DNA from: CAYMSO01 sp964393185
Lineage (GTDB): Bacteria; Patescibacteriota; Dojkabacteria; J137
Direction: 5' to 3'
DNA: 64,000 nt
NCBI GenBank assembly: GCA_964393185.1
Contig: CAYMSO010000007.1
Location: 24,278 to 88,277, forward strand
Part shown: positions 36,921-45,708 of the stretch, piece by piece
Layout: every line of letters begins with the position of its first letter
How positions within the stretch are numbered: position 1 is the first letter of the stretch
Made by a program: the position numbers and the translations under genes
The notes under the pieces: generated by a model
What the model saw: the letters and a program-made list of their open reading frames with translations, nothing else
Database searches by the model: none
Told to the model about the DNA's origin: nothing

Positions 36921-37654
36921 TAGTCAGCCACTACAATACTTCCCGCCATACTGTCGGGATTAAAACCACAATAATAAGAATATTCACCCAATTGAGTAAA
37001 AACAAAAGAGTGTTCTTCTCCAGGTAAAATTTCGTGAGAGTTAAAATTCAAAGTTGAATTTGCTCCGACAGAAACCAGATGTGGAACAGAATCGTTGTTG
37101 ATCCACTTTACATATGTTCCTCTAGATATGACAATATCTTCTGGATGTAAACGCAAGTTTTCCATGTTAACAATAACCTTTGCTTGCCCTGTCAAATCTT
37201 TATAATTACCATCAATAGTGCGCCTAATCTCAAACAAAAATGATCCATAACTACAAGTCTCGTCTATTTCCCAGCATGCTTTATATTCAACTCTATATAA
37301 GCCGTCGCCGGCTTGATTATCCATCAATCGCCACATGCTTAGTTTATCCTGATCCAAATGAGTTTTTCCATAGCTAAAATCTTTTCCATCTCTTAATACT
37401 TTTATTTCAGATTTTGAAGATAGGTGTAAATTAAAGCTAACTACTACATTAATTGGAGGTTCCGAAAGTATAGAGCCCTCAGTAGGCACATTGCTAGAAT
37501 GATAGGGAGACTTCTTTGTATCGTATACTCCTTTAATTGAAGGTACTTCTTGATCAACTTTTAGGGATTGCAAAAATTTAATAAAAAATATACTAAATGT
37601 TGTCAGAAGTAATATCAATAGTAAAAAAGATGGCAGGAACTGCTTTCTTAACAT
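36917..37654 (-). CDS. Membrane-anchored CopC-cupredoxin fusion
   Basis: 245 aa. N-terminal membrane helix (about 8-30). Residues about 60-145 look like a CopC/YobA-type Ig domain: ILSEPPINVVVSFNLHLS and DGLYRVEYKACWEI. Residues 160-245 form a cupredoxin: DIVISRGTYVKWINNDSVPH holds the first copper His and GEYSYYCGFNPDSMAGSI the Cys229 and Met236. The residue three after the Cys, normally His, is Asn232. Copper would bind differently or not at all. Extracytoplasmic, facing outside. Confidence 0.8.
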   Translation of the reverse strand: MLRKQFLPSFLLLILLLTTFSIFFIKFLQSLKVDQEVPSIKGVYDTKKSPYHSSNVPTEGSILSEPPINVVVSFNLHLSSKSEIKVLRDGKDFSYGKTHLDQDKLSMWRLMDNQAGDGLYRVEYKACWEIDETCSYGSFLFEIRRTIDGNYKDLTGQAKVIVNMENLRLHPEDIVISRGTYVKWINNDSVPHLVSVGANSTLNFNSHEILPGEEHSFVFTQLGEYSYYCGFNPDSMAGSIVVADY

Positions 37655-37813
37655 TGATGTAATTTAATCCTATTTGTAGATTATCACTATTAGTATTGCA
37701 TATCAATTTTTTTAAAAATCACTACATCATTTTTCTTTACACATAATTTACATTAAGAAAAAGTTGTGCAGTGTGTTTAATACTAAAATATATAATATTT
37801 ATTAATATATATT

Positions 37814-38137
37814 ATGAAGCTAGTCAAAAACTACTCGCTCAGTATCACTTTGTTTGTACTTTTTATTGTAAGTTGGTTAGGGCAAAGTTATTTTCAATGG
37901 CAGACAGAGAAGACTCAAGCCGAGGAACATGGCTCAGAAATAAAGACAGAAGATTATACAAATTCGTTTTTGGCTTCTACGTTCGAAAACTGGCAATCTG
38001 AGTTTTTGCAATTATTTACAATGGTAGTCTTAACCAGTTTATTGATACATAAAGGAAGCCCTGAGTCTAAAGATTCCGACACTGAAGTAAAGAATGCTTT
38101 AAATAGAATAGAAAAGAAGCTTGCAAGTAAGAAGTAG
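37814..38137 (+). CDS. DUF6766 family membrane protein
   Basis: 107 aa. NYSLSITLFVLFIVSWLGQS is the first membrane helix; FENWQSEFLQLFTMVVLTSLL the second; the ending HKGSPESKDSD is the recognisable tail of DUF6766 proteins. Function unknown in the family; it is often found near stress genes. A/T-only leader, no Shine-Dalgarno. Confidence 0.7.
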   Translation: MKLVKNYSLSITLFVLFIVSWLGQSYFQWQTEKTQAEEHGSEIKTEDYTNSFLASTFENWQSEFLQLFTMVVLTSLLIHKGSPESKDSDTEVKNALNRIEKKLASKK

Positions 38138-38327
38138 TTCACTTTTCAAGGGTTATCATATCGTATTTAACAGAACCCATTATTTCTTGATTTAGTTCTA
38201 GTATCATCTCGTTTGTTAACATGTAGATTAAATTAATAAGTTAAGTTATTTAATTATTCTTATATTAATAATAGAGTTACTTGTTGAAGATAATTTTTGA
38301 TAGTTGTGAAGCTTTTGTAAAAAAGAT

Positions 38328-40145
38328 TTAAAGCGGCAGAGCAAAATAGAAAGTAGATCCTTGTCCCTCCTCGCTTTCTACACCTATACTACCATTATGA
38401 AGTTTTATTATATCGGACGATATATATAATCCGAGTCCCATACTTTTTCTATTTGCTGGCACGCGATTATTTTCTCCCTGATAGAATTTTTTAAATATAT
38501 TCTTTAGTTCAGATTTTTTTACTCCAACACCAAAATCCTGAACTTTTACTATAACATAGTCTTTTTCTATAACAGCATAAATATTAATATTTGTTCTTGG
38601 CGGAGAAAACTTCATTGCATTAGTTAAAAAATTTGCCAACACTTGGCTAATTCTGAACCTGTCTGCTTTAACTTTAATACTAGTAGGATTAGCTATTAAG
38701 TTAATTTTATGCTCTCGGCTAAAAGGAGCTGTTTCTTTAATCACTTCGTTAATAAGCTCTACAATATTAAACTCAGTTATATCTAAAGATAATTTTCCTG
38801 TCTCTATTTTTGAAACATCCAAAAGATCATCAACAAGCTCATTCAATTTGCTGATTTGATTTTGCATAATATCTATGTAGTCCAGACGTTCTTTATAAAT
38901 TTGCAAAAAATTTTGGTGGAGCAATTGTACATACCCTCTCATAGTAGTAAGTGGCGTTTTAAGTTCATGACTTGCAATACTAATAAATTCGTCTTTCTTT
39001 TTGTCCAGTTTTTTATGTTCAGTAATATCTATAATTAATGAAAGGTATCTTTTTTCTTGCTCATTAATCAATACAGAAGTAATTATTATAGGAATAGCAT
39101 TGCCGTTTTTATCTATTATTTCCTTTTGAGCTGCAAGAGTAGAGCCCTGGGTCAATAACATATCTAAATCTTCAACTTCCGGATTGTGGTCTTCGAGCCT
39201 AATTAGACTTTTAAGGTTGAGACTACTCCCCTTGAATTCGCTGTCAGCGTAGCCAATAAGGTTAAGAAAAGCTTGATTAGCCTCTATAATATTACCTATA
39301 GAATCAACAATAATCATTCCGACAATATTAGAATCTATAAGTTTATAATAATTTTCTGTAGCTCTTTGTAAATACAATTCATAATTTTTTCTGTCAGTAA
39401 TATCTATAGCAGTAAGTAATATATTGCTTAATTTGCCACCATTATTATATATTGGTGCAATATATATAGATACGTCAATAAACTTATCTTCTGCAGTTTG
39501 GATTTTTCCATCAAAATATGTTTCTAGTCCGTTTTTTGCATCTTCTATCGCATTCCTAAGCTTCTGACTTGTTTCTAAAGATTTTTTCCAAGGTAATGAA
39601 TCGTATATATATCCGCTATCATTACTTATGCTAGAGCTTAGTTTTAAATTTTCTAAAAGTTTATTTTGTTCAACGATTGTGCCATCAATTGATAGTAAAG
39701 CTATATAAGCATTAATTCCATCCAATATATTGTGAAGCCTCCTATGACTCGATTTAATTTCGTCGTGAGCAATAGATAAATCAGATGTTGTTTTACTAAC
39801 TCTGCTAATGATCAAAGCAATGATTATTGCCTGTACATAAAAAATAACGAACTGTAGTAATATTTTGTCGTCCCAGCTTTTAAAGCTATTGAAAGGTTCA
39901 ATAAAATAATAATGAGATATGACTGCACCAATACTAGCAACAAAGATACCTGAGATTAAGCCTCCTACCCAAGAGTGTAAAATTATAAGTAAAGTTAGCA
40001 ATAAATAAGGTGTACCGGGCAAATACTCTATCGTCTCTTTTTTTACAAAATAATAAATAATAAGAGAGATAATAGGTAATCCAAAAACCCTTATTACATT
40101 TTTAACTATTTGCATTTTTAAAATACTAGTAATTCTGGATTTCAT
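38328..40145 (-). CDS. Hybrid-membrane PAS sensor histidine kinase
   Basis: 605 aa. The N-terminal about 110 residues carry four short membrane helices of the DUF4118/KdpD type. Two PAS-like regions follow (about 135-255 and 258-375), then HisKA with SHELKTPLTTMRGYVQLL (His393) and an HATPase with N, G1 and G2 boxes (NFLTNAMKFS, QDFGVGV, GLGLYISSDII). It autophosphorylates in response to an intracellular or membrane signal. The response regulators at 41036 and 41735 are on the same strand upstream and are likely partners. Confidence 0.9.
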   Translation of the reverse strand: MKSRITSILKMQIVKNVIRVFGLPIISLIIYYFVKKETIEYLPGTPYLLLTLLIILHSWVGGLISGIFVASIGAVISHYYFIEPFNSFKSWDDKILLQFVIFYVQAIIIALIISRVSKTTSDLSIAHDEIKSSHRRLHNILDGINAYIALLSIDGTIVEQNKLLENLKLSSSISNDSGYIYDSLPWKKSLETSQKLRNAIEDAKNGLETYFDGKIQTAEDKFIDVSIYIAPIYNNGGKLSNILLTAIDITDRKNYELYLQRATENYYKLIDSNIVGMIIVDSIGNIIEANQAFLNLIGYADSEFKGSSLNLKSLIRLEDHNPEVEDLDMLLTQGSTLAAQKEIIDKNGNAIPIIITSVLINEQEKRYLSLIIDITEHKKLDKKKDEFISIASHELKTPLTTMRGYVQLLHQNFLQIYKERLDYIDIMQNQISKLNELVDDLLDVSKIETGKLSLDITEFNIVELINEVIKETAPFSREHKINLIANPTSIKVKADRFRISQVLANFLTNAMKFSPPRTNINIYAVIEKDYVIVKVQDFGVGVKKSELKNIFKKFYQGENNRVPANRKSMGLGLYISSDIIKLHNGSIGVESEEGQGSTFYFALPL

Positions 40146-40219
40146 TAGCCAATTATACTATAAGTTCACATTAACCAATAACCATCACACAAAATACACT
40201 CTACTTTAAACGAAAGTAG

Positions 40220-40244
40220 TTTGCCCCAATTTGCTTGGGGCAAA
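40220..40244 (-). terminator. Hairpin terminator after the DUF892 gene
   Basis: TTTGCCCCAA (40220-40229), 5-base loop, TTGGGGCAAA (40235-40244): ten perfect pairs, six bases beyond the end of the minus-strand DUF892 gene. A second small hairpin CTACTTT/AAAGTAG (40201-40219) follows. Confidence 0.65.
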
Positions 40245-40250
40245 GAAGCA

Positions 40251-40709
40251 TTACATTTTTGTATGAAGCTTATGAAGTTTGGTAGAAGCATCCTCTTCGT
40301 CCATTCTATTTTTTTGTAGTAATTCAACAGCATCTTTCAAACCAAGGTGATGCGCTAGTGCTTCGAGAGTATGGTATTTGGACATTTCGTAATGCTCTAC
40401 CCCCATGGCAGAAGCAATTAGAAGAGTATCTCCTAAATTAGGATATTTTTCTTCACTTCTGTTAGCGTGCTCTACAAGACTTAAAAATATCTCATCCTCT
40501 ATGCTTTGAGGCGGTTCGTTTATTAACTGAAATAAATCTGTAAGCCTATTAGCATGATCCCTAGTTATTTCTGTATGATCATCTAAGATCTTCTTTAAAT
40601 CCGGGTTTTGAGCTTTAGAAGACATAGTAGGTATGTGCTCGATTAACGCGTTTTCTACAAAATATAGTTTTTGAATACACTCTATAAAGTAATTTCTAAC
40701 ATCCTCCAT
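40251..40709 (-). CDS. DUF892 (YciF-like) ferritin-fold protein
   Basis: 152 aa. FIECIQKLYFVENALIEHIP, the central HTEITRDHANRL and GVEHYEMSKYHTL are the helices of the YciE/YciF family, with Glu and His residues placed to form a di-iron site. Family members are stress-induced and of unknown activity. It lies between the sensor kinase and the small DHp-like protein; a strong hairpin follows its end. Confidence 0.85.
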   Translation of the reverse strand: MEDVRNYFIECIQKLYFVENALIEHIPTMSSKAQNPDLKKILDDHTEITRDHANRLTDLFQLINEPPQSIEDEIFLSLVEHANRSEEKYPNLGDTLLIASAMGVEHYEMSKYHTLEALAHHLGLKDAVELLQKNRMDEEDASTKLHKLHTKM

Positions 40710-40830
40710 AAACTTGTAATAATAAATTATTCACTTTTAATATATTCCATCTAATTTAAAAGATTGGTTATTTAGTGTAAAAAAAATGTAAATTGTATGC
40801 TGTATAATATTAGTATTTAAGAAAAAATTT

Positions 40831-41034
40831 ATGACCAAAACTACAAAAGAAGTTATAGCAGAAAAATTTCATAAAACTCATTCTACAGTAAGTATAATAA
40901 TTGGCTACGCTCAACTTTTAAAAAGTGAAGTTGATCAAAGTAAGCTGGAATATTTGAATAAAGTAATAGAAGCTGCAAAGGAGTTAAATAAGAACTTAAC
41001 GGATCTCGAAGATACTATAAAGAGTGAAAAGTAA
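40831..41034 (+). CDS. Stand-alone DHp-like (HisKA) mini-protein
   Basis: 67 aa. HKTHSTVSIIIGYAQLLKSE aligns with the phospho-acceptor helix of sensor kinases (compare SHELKTPLTTMRGYVQLL in the kinase at 38328): His14 falls exactly on the phosphorylated His when the GY pair is aligned. The second helix ends LTDLEDTIK, like the kinase's LVDDLLDVSK. No ATPase domain follows. It could be a phosphotransfer or dimerising decoy for the neighbouring kinase or receivers. The comparison is by eye and the conserved E/P residues of the H-box are missing. Confidence 0.55.
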   Translation: MTKTTKEVIAEKFHKTHSTVSIIIGYAQLLKSEVDQSKLEYLNKVIEAAKELNKNLTDLEDTIKSEK

Positions 41035-41035
41035 C

Positions 41036-41707
41036 CTATGCAATTTTATAACCAAATCCTCTATAAGTTTCTATTAATTTCTTTTTAAAGCCATTGTTGA
41101 TTTTTCCTCTTAACTTACCAATATGAACATCTACTACTCTTGTATCTAAAGAAGCGTCGTACCCCCAAATAGCATTTAAAATTTTATCGCGGCTTAGAAC
41201 TCTTTCTTTATTAATAATTAAATATCTTAATAGCTCAAATTCCTTGGCAGTTAGCTCTATTCTTTTGCCACCTCTTTGTACTTCCAAAGTATCTGTATTT
41301 AGGCTTAAATCTTCAATTTCTAAAGTGGTATCTGTATTAAAGTTTTTTCTTAATTTAGTGTTAATTCTTGCTAATAGTTCTTCTGCATCAAAAGGTTTGG
41401 TAACATAATCGTCAGCGCCTGCGTTTAAACAGCTAATTTTACTTTCTTTTGAATTATCTGCAGTTAAAATTATTATAGGAAGATCCGGATACATCTCTCT
41501 AAGCTCTACACAGATAGTTAATCCTTTTAAATCTTTTAAGACCAAATCTATTACAACTAAATCTGGTTTATATATTTTTAAATCTTTCAGAGCAGCCACA
41601 CCGTCAGCATAGCATTTGACTTGAAACGAACCTTTTTCTTTAAGATAAAGTTTAAGAAATTCTAAAAGCTCAGTATTATCTTCGATAATTACAATCTTGT
41701 AGTACAT
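41036..41707 (-). CDS. OmpR/PhoB-family response regulator
   Basis: 223 aa. Receiver domain (1-115) with IIEDN acidic pair, phosphoryl-acceptor in PDLVVIDLVLKD, TADNS and the Lys in DYVTKPFDAEEL. The winged-helix output domain (about 125-223) shows LTAKEFELLRYLI and VVDVHIGKLRGKI. It binds DNA as a phosphorylated dimer. It lies 27 bases after the single-domain receiver gene, and tail-to-tail with the mini-DHp gene. Confidence 0.92.
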   Translation of the reverse strand: MYYKIVIIEDNTELLEFLKLYLKEKGSFQVKCYADGVAALKDLKIYKPDLVVIDLVLKDLKGLTICVELREMYPDLPIIILTADNSKESKISCLNAGADDYVTKPFDAEELLARINTKLRKNFNTDTTLEIEDLSLNTDTLEVQRGGKRIELTAKEFELLRYLIINKERVLSRDKILNAIWGYDASLDTRVVDVHIGKLRGKINNGFKKKLIETYRGFGYKIA

Positions 41708-41734
41708 ATTTTTACAATTTAATATTTTTAATTT

Positions 41735-42091
41735 TCAAGCTATAAAATTCCTAACTTTATTTTGAAACTCCAAAATATCAAAAGGTTTTTTTAAATAACC
41801 ATCTATTGCAAAGTTATTAATTATATTCATTATATCACTTACTGCAGAAATCAAAATGATCGGCATATCTTTGAGTGTATCGCTAGTTTTGATTTGTTTG
41901 ATTAATTCATCTGCAGTACTATCTTCTAGCCAGTAGTCAAGTACCAGCAAGTCCGGCTGATATGCTTCTATCATTTCGTATGAACCACTTGCCTTGGTAT
42001 TACTTTGAAAATCACAATTAATCTGTTTTAATAATATTGCAATCAAACTTAAGATTTCCTTATCATCTTCTAGGACAAATACTTTCTTCAT
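41735..42091 (-). CDS. CheY-like single-domain response regulator
   Basis: 118 aa, receiver only: VLEDDKEI, PDLLVLDYWLED (phospho-Asp), ILISAVSD and GYLKKPFDILEF. No output domain, so it acts by protein contact or as an intermediate in a phosphorelay. First gene of the regulator pair; its promoter should lie in the long gap upstream. Confidence 0.9.
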   Translation of the reverse strand: MKKVFVLEDDKEILSLIAILLKQINCDFQSNTKASGSYEMIEAYQPDLLVLDYWLEDSTADELIKQIKTSDTLKDMPIILISAVSDIMNIINNFAIDGYLKKPFDILEFQNKVRNFIA

Positions 42092-42412
42092 CGCCAGTAA
42101 ATTGAATAAACTAATTTATCACTACCGCTTGAACAAATTATAAAGTTAATGTAAAGATTTATTAAAGTTAGCTATTTTTTCTAAGTTCTCAATGTTCCTC
42201 TAATTCCTTCTGTACTGTGTAAACAATGAGTTCCAAAGTAATATATGGGGTTTAATATTCTATTGTAAAATAGTAGCCACAAACATAAAAACATTCGAAG
42301 TTCAGTGTTTACATTTATTTTACATCCGATTAATTAGGCTTTTAAAAATTTCCTCTATATTACTATCTAGTTACCAATGGTAACAATATTTAATATTTTA
42401 ATTTTATGCGCT
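42092..42412. other. Intergenic stretch with a palindrome, between the regulator and the microprotein
   Basis: No gene seen. It must hold the divergent promoters of the receiver gene and of the 31-aa microprotein. The only structured element I see is the palindrome GTTACCAATGGTAAC (42370-42384). Confidence 0.4.
42370..42384. promoter_or_regulatory. 15-bp palindrome, possible operator
   Basis: GTTACCAATGGTAAC, a perfect 6-3-6 palindrome about 30 bases before the start of the microprotein. A half-site-like TTACCATCT/AGATGGTAA pair is seen again at 47723-47772. Confidence 0.3.
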
Positions 42413-42508
42413 ATGGCAAATTCAAATAACCAAGGAGGTAACAATGGAGGTTCTCAAAGAGGAAAAGAAAAAAGAGAAGGTGGTAGAAACCAAGAAAGTA
42501 ATAGCTAA
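42413..42508 (+). CDS. 31-aa Gly/Asn-rich microprotein (KGG/con-10-like)
   Basis: ATG 42413 to TAA 42506-42508. The product is hydrophilic and disordered, with NQGGNNGGSQRGKEKREGGR as its core. This resembles the stress-related KGG-repeat or con-10-like small proteins. A perfect terminator hairpin 21 bases after the stop and a palindrome upstream support a real transcription unit. It lies next to stress-type genes (DUF892, DUF6766). Confidence 0.55.
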   Translation: MANSNNQGGNNGGSQRGKEKREGGRNQESNS

Positions 42509-42529
42509 TCAATAAATCTTAAACTTTCA

Positions 42530-42557
42530 AATATTGCTCCCATTCGGGAGCAATATT
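42530..42557. terminator. Bidirectional terminator hairpin
   Basis: AATATTGCTCCC (42530-42541), loop ATTC, GGGAGCAATATT (42546-42557): twelve perfect pairs flanked by A- and T-rich tails. It serves the microprotein (+) and the ABC exporter (-), whose stop codon begins at the next base. Confidence 0.85.
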
Positions 42558-44324
42558 TTAATAAATTTCAAACTTCTTTAATAATTTTTTATTTCCTTCT
42601 ATCTGGTACTTAAGTAAATCTGAATATATTCCAGGTTGATTAGATAATTCTTGTGGAGTTCCAATTGCCTCAATTTTTTTATCGTTCAGCACAATTACTT
42701 TGTTTGCATTCTGAATTGTCGAGAATCTATGCGCAATAATAATTACCATTCTATCTCTAACAAGATTATCTATAGCATCGCTAACTTCACTCTCTGATTT
42801 AGCATCTAAACTCGACGTTGCTTCATCTAAAATTAATATAGGCGAATCTTTGTAAATAGCTCTAGCTATTTGAATTCTTTGCCTCTGACCACCCGATAAT
42901 CTTATCCCTCTTTCGCCAACCTCTGTGTTAATTCCATCTTTCAAGCTAGAAACAAAATCCCAAGCGTTTGCTTTCTTTAGTGACTCAACTACTTTACCAT
43001 CATCTATTGTGGAGCCATAAGCTACATTTTCTTTTATAGTAGACGAAAATAATTCATTTTCCTGAAATACCAAGGCTACATTATGCCTTATTTGATTATG
43101 TGTTAGCTCTTTATAATTCTTGTCTTTTAAAAAAATATCTCCGTGAGTAGGTTCGTAAAATTTCAAAATCAGATTTACAATTGTTGATTTACCAGCACCG
43201 CTTGGTCCTACTAAAGCTACCATTTCGTCTTTATGAATAGTAAAAGATACATTCTCTAATACATTTGGCGAAGAGCCGTATTTAAATGCAACATTTCTAA
43301 ATTCAAGTTTAGGTGATCTGATTTTTTCAATTTTCTCTTGATTGTCATAATGTTCTTTAGACTCCAACTCTAAGATTTCAAAAAACTCTTTAGAGCCTGA
43401 TTCTGCGGCCTGAATCTGTCCCAAAATGAAAGACATTCCAAAAAGCGGATATCTTGCTCTATCTACAAGTTGTATTAATATGATTACAGTTCCAACAGTA
43501 ATTGCTCCTTCAAAAGCATTATAGAAAATAATTATACTAGTGCTAAAAAGCACTAAATAAAGACTCAATTCTCGTAAAAAATCAAACATGTGGAATTCAT
43601 TACTTTGCTTTTTATAAATTGAATTTATTTCAGCCAGATTATCTGAAATTAAATTGTATTCATTCTTTTCGTTGGTAAAACCTTTTACAAGCTTAATATT
43701 AGAAATCACTTCTTGTATTCTACCTCTTGTTTTATCTTCAATTTGATTTTTTACTTCTTCTTTCTTGCCCCATCTTTTTGTCGAAATAGAACTTATGCCA
43801 AGATAAATAGGAAAAATTACTATCATTAACAAAGCCAGTGCTATGTTGTAAAATGCAAGAATTCCTATAACTATTATTCCCTGTAAGAAAGTTGGAATTA
43901 TATAATTTGTGGCAGTATTCATAAACTGCTGAATTGAAGTAATTCCTCGATTAAGTTGGTTTACAATTTTTCCAGATACTTCAGAATCATAATACGATTG
44001 TGGCAAAGTCAACGCTTTGTGATAAAAAACCTCAGTTAAATATTTTCTTACTTTTCCTGCCAGATGGTCCCCGAGGCGTTGTCCTATTGACCTGGTTGCC
44101 AAGTAAAATAAGGTGGATACTAACGAGATACTTAGTAAAGTAATTAATTTATTATATTCTTTATCGGAATTTTCGGATTGCTCTTTAACTTCGTCCAAAA
44201 TCCTTCCCGAAAGCAAAGGTGTGACTAAATCGAAAGTGGTACTTATTAAAACAACAACAATTATTACTAACATTAGTCCATGCATAGGCTTTGCAAGCCT
44301 AAGAATTTTAAAGATATTCTTCAT
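42558..44324 (-). CDS. ABC transporter, fused permease-ATPase (MDR/lipid exporter type)
   Basis: 588 aa half-transporter. Six membrane helices in residues 15-310, then an ABC domain with GPSGAGKSTIVNLIL (Walker A), LSGGQRQRIQIARAIY (signature), LILDEATSSLD (Walker B) and IIAHRFSTI (H-loop). It works as a homodimer exporting a lipid, drug or peptide; no peptidase domain at the N-terminus. It is followed upstream by a GIY-YIG gene six bases away. Confidence 0.92.
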   Translation of the reverse strand: MKNIFKILRLAKPMHGLMLVIIVVVLISTTFDLVTPLLSGRILDEVKEQSENSDKEYNKLITLLSISLVSTLFYLATRSIGQRLGDHLAGKVRKYLTEVFYHKALTLPQSYYDSEVSGKIVNQLNRGITSIQQFMNTATNYIIPTFLQGIIVIGILAFYNIALALLMIVIFPIYLGISSISTKRWGKKEEVKNQIEDKTRGRIQEVISNIKLVKGFTNEKNEYNLISDNLAEINSIYKKQSNEFHMFDFLRELSLYLVLFSTSIIIFYNAFEGAITVGTVIILIQLVDRARYPLFGMSFILGQIQAAESGSKEFFEILELESKEHYDNQEKIEKIRSPKLEFRNVAFKYGSSPNVLENVSFTIHKDEMVALVGPSGAGKSTIVNLILKFYEPTHGDIFLKDKNYKELTHNQIRHNVALVFQENELFSSTIKENVAYGSTIDDGKVVESLKKANAWDFVSSLKDGINTEVGERGIRLSGGQRQRIQIARAIYKDSPILILDEATSSLDAKSESEVSDAIDNLVRDRMVIIIAHRFSTIQNANKVIVLNDKKIEAIGTPQELSNQPGIYSDLLKYQIEGNKKLLKKFEIY

Positions 44325-44330
44325 ATAAAT

Positions 44331-44585
44331 TTAATTATTACTAAATAATTTTTGTTTTTTAGCTCTAGAAAGTTGTTTTACTTCTAATTCTCTTTTCAAT
44401 GCTTGTGATTTATTTTGACATTTTTCCAAATAAACAAGTTGAAAAGGCAATCTTGATCTAACATACTTAGATCCTTTACCAAGTCTATGCATAATTAATC
44501 TTTTATTAAGATTATTGGTTATACCTGTATACAAAGTTCCATCCGAACATTTAAGCACATAGAGATTATATATTTGGTTGACCAT
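44331..44585 (-). CDS. GIY-YIG nuclease-superfamily protein (UPF0213-like)
   Basis: 84 aa. NLYVLKCSDGTLYTGITNNL is the GIY-YIG motif in the variant common to UPF0213 (LYVLKC...LYTG), followed by RLIMHRLGKGSKY with the second conserved region and LVYLEKCQNKSQALKRE with the catalytic Glu. Single-domain members may nick DNA or have unknown roles. Confidence 0.88.
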   Translation of the reverse strand: MVNQIYNLYVLKCSDGTLYTGITNNLNKRLIMHRLGKGSKYVRSRLPFQLVYLEKCQNKSQALKRELEVKQLSRAKKQKLFSNN

Positions 44586-44653
44586 TTATTAGTATAACAT
44601 TAGTTAGAATAGTATCGAATTCTCTTTTGCACGTGAATGTAGGGTGAAAGGTA

Positions 44654-45682
44654 TTAGTTTTCATTATTTGGCAATATATTGGTGAATACTTGATTTAGGA
44701 ATTTGTCGATATGCATAAATCTCCACCCTAAACCTTCATGGAGAGCACGGATTAAAATGTCCGTTTGTATTCTTCTAGGATTCATAAGTAAGTTTGCTTC
44801 TTTAGTGCTCATATGATAATTACTCATTGCTGCAAACATCCTTAAAACGTGCCAATCTACCTTACCATCATTAAAATGTTTATCTAACTCATAGACAAGA
44901 CTAGCTGCAACTGCATAATCAAAGTGTGTACATAGCTGTCGATCTACTAAAGAACTTTGTTTAAAGTAATATTTTAATTCCTCAGAAGTTAGCGGCAAAT
45001 CCTTAGTATTAACAATGTTCAACATTTTTAATAATTTTGGTCCCACATGTTTTCTAAAAAAATTAAGTTGAGATTGAGGATTTATATATTCATCATTTAA
45101 TGAGAGAAAATCGTATTTACCCAATAATTTGCTTGCTAAGGCAAAAGGAAGTAGTTCACCAAAATCGTGCCTGCCATTATTATAAATATCTACTATGTGT
45201 GTAAGTTCATGCGCTATAATGGCTAACAAATCTTTGGTTTTAACCTTGGGGTTAATTGCTATCAAGCTAATTTCTTCTTTCTCAAAACGATCTGCTTCAG
45301 CAAATCCAGCCATATTCATGTTGTTATCAGTCTGCTCAAGGTTTTTGAATGGTAAACATACAAGTTGTAATCTAAAATAAGGCATTCGACAATTTTCTGA
45401 AATTTTTGGATGCATAATTCCTGGATATCTTAGGTCAAGTCTTTCGAGGCACCTTTGTAACAAAATTTTTGAACAAACTATATCGTTTCTGTTAGTTGCA
45501 AATAATTCAATATGAATATCGCCTGTGGAAGTGCTGAAAACGAAATTATTGTATAATAACGATAATTTATCAAGCTCAAAGTTACTCGAGTTAGTGCCAA
45601 GTAATGCAACAGCACTGTCCGGATATATTTGAATTATATCAGGACGCGTTAATTGATTTTCTTTGTGCAATATATTATGCAT
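44654..45682 (-). CDS. Putative zincin metallopeptidase
   Basis: 342 aa. IAHELTHIVDIYNNGRHDFGELLPF (about residue 165) contains HExxH with a following Glu, as in zinc metallopeptidases. The rest is unrecognised. No signal peptide or membrane helix, so probably cytoplasmic. The divergent neighbour at 45709 starts 26 bases away, so both share a promoter region containing TATAAT-like sequence. Confidence 0.6.
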   Translation of the reverse strand: MHNILHKENQLTRPDIIQIYPDSAVALLGTNSSNFELDKLSLLYNNFVFSTSTGDIHIELFATNRNDIVCSKILLQRCLERLDLRYPGIMHPKISENCRMPYFRLQLVCLPFKNLEQTDNNMNMAGFAEADRFEKEEISLIAINPKVKTKDLLAIIAHELTHIVDIYNNGRHDFGELLPFALASKLLGKYDFLSLNDEYINPQSQLNFFRKHVGPKLLKMLNIVNTKDLPLTSEELKYYFKQSSLVDRQLCTHFDYAVAASLVYELDKHFNDGKVDWHVLRMFAAMSNYHMSTKEANLLMNPRRIQTDILIRALHEGLGWRFMHIDKFLNQVFTNILPNNEN

Positions 45683-45708
45683 ATATAATTATAACAAAAT
45701 TGCCATAA

